The notes under the pieces were generated by a model. It was not told where the DNA came from, did not search any database, and saw only the letters and a list, made by a program, of their open reading frames with translations. 64,000 nt of DNA from Haloferax massiliensis (lineage in GTDB: Archaea; Halobacteriota; Halobacteria; Halobacteriales; Haloferacaceae), in assembly GCF_001368915.1 (NCBI RefSeq), contig NZ_CSTE01000002.1:30558-94557 (forward strand), given 5' to 3'. Shown piece by piece: positions 57,616 through 64,000 of the stretch (position 1 is its first letter; each line of letters starts with the position of its first letter). Both the position numbers and the translations under genes were made by a program.

Positions 57616-59007
57616 ATGTCCAACGACCAGCAACGCGACAGCTTCGACGCGAGCCTTCGCGGAACAGTCCTTCGCCCGGGAGACGCCGAGTACGACGAGG
57701 CCCGCGCGGTGTGGAACGGGATGATAGACAGGCGACCGTCGCTCATCGTCCGCTGTGCGGGTGTCGCCGACGTGGTCCGGTCGGTGGACTACGCGCGGGA
57801 GAGCGGCCTCGTCGTCGCGGTTCGCGGCGGCGGCCACAACGTCGCGGGAACGGCCGTCTGCGACGACGGCATCGTCATCGACCTCTCGGAGATGACGGGC
57901 GTCCGGGTCGACCCCGACGAGCGAACCGCGTGGGTCGAGGGGGGCGCGCGGTGGGCCGACGTCGACCACGAGACGCAACTGTTCGGTCTTGCCGCGCCGG
58001 GCGGCGTCGTCTCCGACACGGGCGTCGCCGGACTCACGCTCGGCGGCGGCCTCGGACACCTCCGCCGGAAGCACGGCCTCAGTTGCGACAACCTCCGGTC
58101 GGTGGAACTCGTCACCGCCGCCGGCGAAGTCGTGACCGCGAGCCGGGACGAGAACGCCGACCTGTTCTGGGGGCTCCGCGGCGGGGGTGGAAACTTCGGC
58201 GTCGTCACCGGCTTCGAGTTCGAACTCCACCCCGTCGGCCCGGAGGTCGCGATGTGTCTGGTGTTCTACCCCGCGGCCGACATCCCGGACCGCCTGCGGG
58301 ACTTCCGCGAGTACGCGCGGTCCGCCCCCGACGAGGTGAGCGCGCTCACCTTCTCGGGCGTGCTTCCCGACGAGGAACTGTTCGGCGAGGCGGCGGCGAC
58401 TCCGAAACTCGGCGTTCTCGGCTGCTACGCCGGTCCGCCCGAGGAGGGAACCGAGGCGCTCGCACCGCTCCGCGAGTTCGCCGACCCAATCGCCGACTTC
58501 AGCGGCGTGATGCCCTACGTCGAACTCCAGCGCCTCCTCGACGAGGACTACCCCGACGGCATGCGCTACTACTGGAAGTCGCTCTACCTCGACGGGCTTT
58601 CGGACGACGTCATCGAACGACTCGGCTACTGGACCGACGCGGCTCCGTCGCCGCTTTCGACCGTCGACGTGTGGCACCTCGGCGGCGCAATCGCCGACGT
58701 CGGCGCGGACGAGAGCGCGTTCGCCGGTCGGGGCGCGCCGTACCTCCTCGGCGTGGAGGGTAACTGGGAGGACCCCGACGCCGACGCGGAGAACGTCGCG
58801 TGGGTCCGCGACTGCATCGACGACATGCGGCGGTTCTCCGACGGCACCGTCTACCTGAACTTCCCCGGCTTCCTCGAAGGCGGTGACGAGCTGGTGCGGA
58901 CGACGTTCGGCCCCGCCTACGAGCGACTCGTCGCCCTGAAAGACGAGTACGACCCGACGAACCTGTTCCGGCTGAATCAGAACGTCGCGCCGTCGGCCTC
59001 CCGGTGA
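57616..59007 (+). CDS. FAD-linked oxidoreductase (berberine-bridge-enzyme-like)
   Basis: Flavin oxidoreductase of 463 residues, PCMH-type FAD domain plus BBE C-terminus. VRGGGHNVAG near 69-78 holds the His for covalent flavin linkage. A Cys in KHGLSCDNLRS near 158 is positioned as the second covalent attachment site, as in bicovalent sugar oxidases. LFWGLRGGGGNFGVVT near 190 and the C-terminal YDPTNLFRLNQN (BBE motif) complete it. There is no signal, so it is cytosolic. The substrate is probably a sugar or alcohol, inferred. The start ATG lies in a 209-bp spacer lacking a clear TATA. Confidence 0.87.
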   Translation: MSNDQQRDSFDASLRGTVLRPGDAEYDEARAVWNGMIDRRPSLIVRCAGVADVVRSVDYARESGLVVAVRGGGHNVAGTAVCDDGIVIDLSEMTGVRVDPDERTAWVEGGARWADVDHETQLFGLAAPGGVVSDTGVAGLTLGGGLGHLRRKHGLSCDNLRSVELVTAAGEVVTASRDENADLFWGLRGGGGNFGVVTGFEFELHPVGPEVAMCLVFYPAADIPDRLRDFREYARSAPDEVSALTFSGVLPDEELFGEAAATPKLGVLGCYAGPPEEGTEALAPLREFADPIADFSGVMPYVELQRLLDEDYPDGMRYYWKSLYLDGLSDDVIERLGYWTDAAPSPLSTVDVWHLGGAIADVGADESAFAGRGAPYLLGVEGNWEDPDADAENVAWVRDCIDDMRRFSDGTVYLNFPGFLEGGDELVRTTFGPAYERLVALKDEYDPTNLFRLNQNVAPSASR

Positions 59008-59072
59008 GCGCGTCACGGAAAACGGACCGGGGGAGACGCACGTTTTTGTCCGTCGGCGATGACGTTCGACGT

Positions 59073-59957
59073 ATGCAGACCCGCGCACTCGGCGACACCG
59101 GCCACGAGAGTACCATCGCAACGTTCGGCGCTATCGCGCTCAACTGGCTCGAACAGGAGGGCGCGAACCAGATGGTCGAACACGTCCTCTCGAAGGGCGT
59201 CAACCACTTCGACGTGGCCCCGACCTACGGCGACGCGGAGCTCAAACTGGGCCCGAAGCTCCGCCAGCACCGCGAGGACATCTTCCTCGGCTGTAAGACC
59301 CAAGAGCGGGGCTACGAGGGCGCGAAGCGGAAGCTCGACCGCTCCTTTGACCGCCTCGGCGTCGACTACATCGACCTCTATCAGGTCCACGGCCTCGAAT
59401 ACGAGTCCGAACTGGACGAAATCACGGCCGACGACGGCGCGCTCGCGGCCTTCCGCGAGGCGAAAGACGAGGGGAAAATCGGCCACATCGGGCTGACGAG
59501 CCACGGGAATCCGGGGCTCATCCGCGACGCCATCGACCGCATCGACGACCTCGAAACGCTGATGTTCCCGCTGAACCCCGTCGTCGTCGGCAAGGGCGAC
59601 GACGAACACGACTACGCGGGCGTCTTCGAGGCGGCCGAGAAGGCGGGTATCGGGACGCTCGGCATCAAGGCGTTCGCTCGCGGCCCGTGGCCCGACACCG
59701 ACGACCTCCCCGAGGCGGACCGGCCGTTCGCCAACTGGTACGAGCCGGTCGACGCCCCGGACGAAATCGCCGAGCGGTTCGACTTCGCGGCCGCCCAGGG
59801 CCTCACGAGCGTCGTCACGCCGGGCGACCCGAAGCTCGTGGCGATGGTCCTCGACGCCGCGACGCGGTACAACGGCATGGACGAGACGGCCCAGCGGTCG
59901 CTCATCGAGCGCCTCCGCCACGACGAGAGCCCCGTGCCCGAGCAACTCCACCACTAG
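59073..59957 (+). CDS. Aldo/keto reductase, second copy
   Basis: 294-residue AKR of a different branch from the one at 12.3 kb. HFDVAPTYGDAE has the catalytic Asp and Tyr near 51-57, GCKTQER the Lys, IDLYQVHGLEYE the His, and GLTSHGNPGLI replaces GLSNF. Family members act on sugars or methylglyoxal-like carbonyls. ATG 59073 begins MQTRALGDTGHES; 23 upstream codons are dismissed and a T-rich TATA-like CGTTTTTGTC sits ~30 bp before. The methyltransferase follows 40 bp on. Confidence 0.88.
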   Translation: MQTRALGDTGHESTIATFGAIALNWLEQEGANQMVEHVLSKGVNHFDVAPTYGDAELKLGPKLRQHREDIFLGCKTQERGYEGAKRKLDRSFDRLGVDYIDLYQVHGLEYESELDEITADDGALAAFREAKDEGKIGHIGLTSHGNPGLIRDAIDRIDDLETLMFPLNPVVVGKGDDEHDYAGVFEAAEKAGIGTLGIKAFARGPWPDTDDLPEADRPFANWYEPVDAPDEIAERFDFAAAQGLTSVVTPGDPKLVAMVLDAATRYNGMDETAQRSLIERLRHDESPVPEQLHH

Positions 59958-59997
59958 CGAGGCGAGACGACTCCCGCCTCGATTCCACCCGCCGCCA

Positions 59998-60744
59998 ATG
60001 GACGTTCCAACGACCGTCACGGCCGCCCTCGACGACCGGCCGGTCCGCGACGCGGTCTGTCTGGAGGCCGGCGCGGGGACCGGCAACGCCACCGCCGGAC
60101 TCCTCGACGCGGGCGCGAAACGGGTCTACGCCGTCACGAACGACCCGGAACACGCCGCCCTCGTCCGCGACCGGGTGGCACCCGAGCCGGCGGACCGAGC
60201 GCGGACCGCGGTGCTTCAGGCCGACGTTCGGAGCCTCCCGCTCGCCGACGACTCGGTCGGTATCGTCACCGCCCACGGGCTGTTCAACCTCATCGGTCCC
60301 GAGTCGCTCGCCGCCGTCGCACGGGAGCTAACGCGGGTCGCCGCGCCCGGCTGTCACCTCGTCGTCGACGACTACGAACCGCTCCCCGACGACGCCGCGA
60401 TTCGGGAGCTGTTCGCGCTCGAAAACGCGGCGAGCCAGTTGGCCCGCGGGCGACCCGCGCTGACGTTCTATCCGGGCGACGCGCTCGGGGCGCTGTTTTC
60501 GGGGTACGACTGGCGCTTCGACCGCGAACTGACCCTACTGGACCCGGTGCCGTGGTCCGAAAGCCACGTCGAGGCGCACGCGTCGCTGGCGAGGTCGCTG
60601 GCGGCCGAGGTTCCCGACCCGATGGGCGGGTGGCTCGCGGCCGAGGTCGAGCGCGTCGCCGACGCGGTCGAATCGGAGTCCGCGGGCGAGATGTACAGCG
60701 TGGCGATGCGGCTGTCCGACTCGGGGGCGGACGCGACTCGATAG
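59998..60744 (+). CDS. SAM-dependent class I methyltransferase
   Basis: 248-residue methyltransferase. Motif I LEAGAGTGNATAGLL is near 22-36, an acidic VTNDPEHAAL at the ribose position, VLQADVRSLPLADDS for motif II, and HGLFNLIGPESL as the post-II loop. A substrate-side C-terminal region of ~120 residues has no distinctive motif. Soluble, acidic; substrate unknown. It is 40 bp after the aldo/keto reductase and convergent with the aldolase gene, with 9 bp between the stops. Confidence 0.82.
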   Translation: MDVPTTVTAALDDRPVRDAVCLEAGAGTGNATAGLLDAGAKRVYAVTNDPEHAALVRDRVAPEPADRARTAVLQADVRSLPLADDSVGIVTAHGLFNLIGPESLAAVARELTRVAAPGCHLVVDDYEPLPDDAAIRELFALENAASQLARGRPALTFYPGDALGALFSGYDWRFDRELTLLDPVPWSESHVEAHASLARSLAAEVPDPMGGWLAAEVERVADAVESESAGEMYSVAMRLSDSGADATR

Positions 60745-60753
60745 CCGCGGGCG

Positions 60754-61551
60754 CTACTCCCCGCGGTCGACCGCCGCGTCGTCGAGCCAGCCGTCGACGA
60801 CGCCCTTGAGCGCGCCGGTGGTACTGCCGAGATTGATGAGCTGATAGCCGTGTTCCGCCTTCCGGTTCGCGTCGTCCATGCCGAAGCCGAGGCCGCCGAC
60901 GGGGACGCCCGCATCGACGGCGGCCGAGCGGATGCGCTCGACCGCGTCCCGCACGTCGGGGTGGTCTATCTCGCCGGGGTGGCCGAGCGCCACCGAGAGG
61001 TCGAACGGCCCGATGAAGACGAAGCCCAGTTCGGGCACGTCGAGAATCGCGTCGAGGTCCGCGAGCGACTCGGCGGTCTCGATGGTCACGCCGACGAGCG
61101 TCTCGCGGTCCTCGCGCGCGACGTAGTCGTCGGCGAGGCCCCACCGGCGGGCGCGGGGCGACGCGAGGCCGCGGTCGCCGGGGCCGTCGCCGTAGGTGAA
61201 GCGGGCCGACCGAACCGCCGCGCGGACCTCGTCGGCCGACTCCACGCGCGGGAGGAAGACGTTCCTGACGCCGAGGTCGAGGGCCTTCCGGACGAACTCG
61301 GGGTCCGCCGTCGGGAGCCGAACCAGCGGCTCGATGCCGGTTCGTTCCGCCGCGCGGAGGAGGTCCTCCATCGCGCCCGAGTCGAGCGGGCTGGGGCCGC
61401 CGTGTTCGAGGTCGAGCCAGACGAAGTCGAGACCGAGTTCGCCGTAGAACTCCACGAGCGTCGGGCTGTAGGTGTTGTCGAGGACGCCGAGCGCGACGCC
61501 GCCGGCCTCGATTCGGGCGCGGAGCGCGTTCGATGCTGGTGTGTCGACCAT
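60754..61551 (-). CDS. HpcH/HpaI-family aldolase
   Basis: Class II metal-dependent aldolase of 265 residues, TIM-barrel, cytosolic. FVWLDLEHGGPSPL holds the conserved Asp-Leu-Glu-His near residue 45, EPLVRLP the substrate Arg, VGVTIETAESL the first metal Glu near 153, and FIGPFDLSVALG the metal Asp near 180. The family cleaves 4-hydroxy-2-oxo acids or related 2-oxo-diacids to pyruvate and an aldehyde. The exact substrate cannot be read. It is monocistronic, ending 9 bp from the convergent methyltransferase. Confidence 0.88.
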   Translation of the reverse strand: MVDTPASNALRARIEAGGVALGVLDNTYSPTLVEFYGELGLDFVWLDLEHGGPSPLDSGAMEDLLRAAERTGIEPLVRLPTADPEFVRKALDLGVRNVFLPRVESADEVRAAVRSARFTYGDGPGDRGLASPRARRWGLADDYVAREDRETLVGVTIETAESLADLDAILDVPELGFVFIGPFDLSVALGHPGEIDHPDVRDAVERIRSAAVDAGVPVGGLGFGMDDANRKAEHGYQLINLGSTTGALKGVVDGWLDDAAVDRGE

Positions 61552-61629
61552 GTTCGCGATACGACACGTAGCCGGAAAAAGGGGCGTGGCGGCCGTCGGA
61601 GAGCCGCGTCGCCGGTCGCCGGTCGTCGC

Positions 61630-62469
61630 TTACGACTCGTCGGGCGTCCAGCCGTCGCCGACGCCGACGAGGTGGTTCACGCTCCCCGCGCCCTCGCCCA
61701 CGTCGGCGGGTTCGGCGAGGGTCGCGCGCGTGAATTCGATGCCGTGCCGGACCGCGTCGGCGAGGTCGTCGCCGCGGGCGAGGCGAGCGGCGACGGCGCT
61801 CGAAAGCGTACAGCCCGAGCCGTGAGTCGCCGTCGCGTCGATGCGGGGGTTGACGAACGTCGTCGTCTCGGTCGGCGTGACGAGCGTGTCGACCACGGTG
61901 TCGCCGTCGGGCGCGACGTGGCCGCCCTTCAGGAGCACGGCGTCAGCGCCGCGGTCGAAGAACCAGTCGGCGGCCTCGGAGACGGCCGTCGGTGAGTCGG
62001 GGAACACGCCCGTCAGCGCCTCGGCCTCGTCGGCGTTCGGCGTGGCGAGCGTCGCCCGCGCGAACAGCGCGTCGTAGGCGTCGACGGCGTCCTCGGCCAG
62101 CAGTCTGTCGCCGGAGGTGGCGACCATCACGGGGTCGAGGACGACCGGAGCGTCGCAGTCGGCGAGGCAGTCGGCGACCGTCTCGACGGCCTCGGCCGTC
62201 GCCAGCATCCCGAGTTTCACGGCCGCGATGTCGAAGTCGTCAGCGACGGCCTCGAACTGGGCGCGAATCGACTCGGTGGGGAGGACGTGCGACCCCTCGA
62301 CGCCGCGGGTGTTCTGGGCCGTCGCGGCCACGATGACCGACCCGCCGTAGACGCCGAGTCGGGTCATCGCCTTCAGGTCGGCCTGGATGCCCGCGCCGCC
62401 GCCGGAGTCGCTGGAGGCGATGGTGAGGGCGTACGGCGGCGTCCGCGGGTCGGGCGGGGTCCCCGGCAT
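61630..62469 (-). CDS. thiD: Hydroxymethylpyrimidine (phosphomethylpyrimidine) kinase
   Basis: Phosphorylates HMP and HMP-P for thiamine synthesis; cytosolic, ribokinase-like fold, 279 residues. The N-terminal SDSGGGAGIQADLKAM (residues ~15-30) is the ThiD signature. The catalytic loop is VLLKGGHV near 188 and DATATHGSGCTLSSAVAARL near 215. Unlike many archaeal ThiD proteins, there is no C-terminal ThiN (thiamine-phosphate synthase) domain, consistent with a separate thiE two genes upstream. Its ATG abuts the thiM stop (TAG then ATG). Confidence 0.95.
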   Translation of the reverse strand: MPGTPPDPRTPPYALTIASSDSGGGAGIQADLKAMTRLGVYGGSVIVAATAQNTRGVEGSHVLPTESIRAQFEAVADDFDIAAVKLGMLATAEAVETVADCLADCDAPVVLDPVMVATSGDRLLAEDAVDAYDALFARATLATPNADEAEALTGVFPDSPTAVSEAADWFFDRGADAVLLKGGHVAPDGDTVVDTLVTPTETTTFVNPRIDATATHGSGCTLSSAVAARLARGDDLADAVRHGIEFTRATLAEPADVGEGAGSVNHLVGVGDGWTPDES

Positions 62470-63366
62470 CTATCGCACCTCGATGCGGTCGATTCGGTCG
62501 GCGATGTCCGGTGTCGAGGCGTCCGCGAGCCCCGCGACCGCGTCGAGGAAGGCGATTTTGTAGCTCGCCGGGCCGCGGTAGTCGCCGAACGCGCCCTCGG
62601 CGGCGAGTTCGCCCGCGAGCCCGTACGCCGCGGTTCCGGCGAGCGCCGCGTCGAGCGGGTCGTCCACGGCGGCCGCGAACACCGCGAGGGTCACGCCGAG
62701 CATACAGCCGGTGCCGACGACCGCGCCCATCATCGAGTGGCCGGCGTCGACCTCGAAGGCGGTCTCCTCGGTGGCGACGATGTCGGTCTCGCCGGAGGCG
62801 ACGACGACCGCGCCGGTCTTCCGGGCGCACTCGACGGCCGCCGCGGCGATTTCGGCGTACTCGCCGACCGACTCGACCCCGCGGACCTCGGCGTCGTCGC
62901 CGACGAGCGCGGATATCTCCCCGTAGTTGCCGTTGAGCACGTCCACGTCGAGGTCGGTGACGAGGCGGTCCGCGACCCGGTCTCTCGTCGGGGTCGCGCC
63001 GACGCCGACGGGGTCGACGACGAGGGGCACGCCGCGCTCGTTGGCGGCCCGCCCGGCGGTCAGCATCGTCTCCTCGCCGGACTCGCTCACGGTCCCCATG
63101 TTGAGCAGACAGCCGTCGGCGATACCGACCATGTCGCCGACCTCGCGCTCGTCGTCGGACATGACCGGCAGGCCGCCCCAGTAGAGCGTGACGTTCGCCA
63201 CGTCGTTGACCGTCACGTCGTTCGTGACCGAGTTGATGAGCGGTTGCTCGCCCGCGACCGCGGCGAGCGCCTCGTCCAGCGCCACGTCGGGCACGCCGCC
63301 CGTACCGGGCGCGTCGTCCGAACCGCCCGGTCCACCCGCGCCGTCAGCGTCGTCGTGTCCGCTCAT
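62470..63366 (-). CDS. thiM: Hydroxyethylthiazole kinase
   Basis: Salvage kinase phosphorylating hydroxyethylthiazole; 298 residues, ribokinase-like trimer by family. PLINSVTNDVTVNDVANVTL near 40-60 and PVMSDDEREVGDM bind the thiazole. LVVDPVGVGATPTRDR is the phosphate contact, and GTGCMLGVTLAVF near 213 is the catalytic Gly-Thr-Gly-Cys. An Asp/Gly-rich N-terminal tail of ~35 residues and an acidic region are haloarchaeal. It is preceded by thiE with a 4-bp ATGA overlap and followed directly by thiD. Confidence 0.95.
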   Translation of the reverse strand: MSGHDDADGAGGPGGSDDAPGTGGVPDVALDEALAAVAGEQPLINSVTNDVTVNDVANVTLYWGGLPVMSDDEREVGDMVGIADGCLLNMGTVSESGEETMLTAGRAANERGVPLVVDPVGVGATPTRDRVADRLVTDLDVDVLNGNYGEISALVGDDAEVRGVESVGEYAEIAAAAVECARKTGAVVVASGETDIVATEETAFEVDAGHSMMGAVVGTGCMLGVTLAVFAAAVDDPLDAALAGTAAYGLAGELAAEGAFGDYRGPASYKIAFLDAVAGLADASTPDIADRIDRIEVR

Positions 63367-63995
63367 CGGCTGTCCCTCCCGGCGGCGACCGAATCGGCGA
63401 GGTGGCGGGTCGCGTCGGCGGGGTCGTCCGCGGCGGTGATGGCCGAGACGACCGCGACGCCGTCGGCCCCGGCGGCGACCACGTCGGCGGCGTTGTCGGG
63501 CGTGACGCCGCCGATGCCGACGAACGGAATGGAGACGGCGTCCGCGATGGCAGACACGCGCTCGGTCCCGATTTCGGACTGCTCGGGGTCGGTGTCTTTC
63601 GTGTCGGTGGCGAACACCGCGCCGACGCCGAGGTAGTCCGCGCCGGCCTCCGCGGCGGCTCTCGCGCCCGCGACGGTCGAGACCGACCGGCCGACGATGG
63701 CGTCGTCGCCGAGTTGCTCGCGCGCGACCGAGACGGGCACGTCGTCGTCGCCGAGGTGGACGCCGTCGGCGTCGATGGCGGCCGCGATGTCGACCCGGTC
63801 GTTGACGACGAGCGGGACGCCCGCGTCGGCCGTCACGGCGCGAACCTCGTGGCCGATCTCGTAGCGCTCGCGGGCGCTCGCGTGCTTCTCCCGGAGTTGA
63901 ACGACGTCGACGCCGCCGTCGACGGCGGCCCGCACCACGTCGGGCGTCGACCGCCCGGCGGAGCGGTCCGACTGCGTGACCAGATAGGTTCCCAT
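63363..63995 (-). CDS. thiE: Thiamine-phosphate synthase
   Basis: Joins HMP-PP and the thiazole phosphate to thiamine phosphate; 210 residues, TIM barrel. VVQLREKHASARERYE near 30 is the pyrophosphate-binding Gln-Arg motif, LVVNDRVDIAAA near 62 holds the Asn-Asp, GVHLGDDDVP near 80 the HL-Gly, and a GIGGVTPDN segment near 175 the substrate phosphate loop. It is complete: the ATG is six bases from the window edge. It heads the thiE-thiM-thiD operon; the promoter and any TPP riboswitch would be outside the window. Confidence 0.95.
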   Translation of the reverse strand: MGTYLVTQSDRSAGRSTPDVVRAAVDGGVDVVQLREKHASARERYEIGHEVRAVTADAGVPLVVNDRVDIAAAIDADGVHLGDDDVPVSVAREQLGDDAIVGRSVSTVAGARAAAEAGADYLGVGAVFATDTKDTDPEQSEIGTERVSAIADAVSIPFVGIGGVTPDNAADVVAAGADGVAVVSAITAADDPADATRHLADSVAAGRDSR

Positions 63996-64000
63996 CGGGA

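Noticed and set aside
61630-63995. TPP riboswitch in the thi operon
   Set aside because: No THI-box is visible in the intergenic DNA available; the operon's leader lies beyond the window.
1-64000. tRNA, rRNA or CRISPR loci
   Set aside because: Reading the spacers shows no T-loop consensus with matching stems, no 5S-like segment and no regularly spaced direct repeats.

Overview
The window reads as a chromosomal segment of a haloarchaeon, most likely a Haloferax species. It has very high GC with strong G/C third positions and acidic proteins rich in Asp and Glu. Many genes are leaderless, with a TATA element about 26-29 bp before the start codon, and several exported proteins carry Tat (twin-arginine) signals. 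The SAMP1 ubiquitin-like gene at 7714-7980 is nearly identical to my memory of the Haloferax volcanii protein, with one inserted Asp and a few substitutions. I see no rRNA, tRNA, CRISPR array or complete insertion sequence.

Layout. 1-8 kb: a PfkB-type sugar kinase cut by the left edge, a membrane protein, a uridine/nucleoside phosphorylase, an HPP-like/USP (universal stress protein domain) membrane protein, a K+ channel divergent from two tandem TrkA-C membrane proteins, and SAMP1. 8-18 kb: a stand-alone Tat Rieske protein, PEP carboxylase, an aldo/keto reductase, an acetyltransferase, a coupled pyrG-guaAb-small protein operon and a DUF4397 exported protein. 17.7-25.6 kb: a beta-RFAP-synthase-like GHMP protein, a KaiC-like protein with a degenerate Walker A, two zinc-finger-type haloarchaeal proteins, transcription factor TFS, and an alpha/beta hydrolase divergent from PspA. 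25.6-39 kb: a predicted D-glutamate operon (DgcN/DgcA type), a Vms1-type peptidyl-tRNA hydrolase, a quinone oxidoreductase, an HTH regulator, a MoaB with a His-rich tail, IlvD, an exported glucuronyl C5-epimerase-like lipoprotein, a D-2-hydroxyacid dehydrogenase and a geranylgeranyl-reductase-family protein.

39.1-43.2 kb is an accessory block of visibly lower GC, all on the minus strand. It encodes a secreted five-PKD-repeat protein, two polytopic membrane proteins, a winged-helix protein and a PemK/MazF toxin. 43.4-50.5 kb holds a flippase and then a cytochrome bc cluster (membrane protein, Rieske, cytochrome b and a small, apparently frameshifted membrane protein). That cluster is divergent from a membrane-anchored halocyanin, its plausible redox partner, and is followed by an unusual Nramp homologue. 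50.6-64 kb: a PAS histidine kinase with a pseudo-receiver, a tautomerase, a class V aminotransferase, a VOC dioxygenase, an HTH regulator, a lower-GC patch of small membrane proteins (one broken at a 7-G run), an FAD oxidoreductase, a second aldo/keto reductase, a methyltransferase, an HpcH/HpaI aldolase and the thiE-thiM-thiD operon.

The strongest candidates for new biology are the PKD/membrane/toxin block, the haloarchaeal D-glutamate operon, the exported C5-epimerase homologue, and the divergent Nramp with its operator-like repeat.
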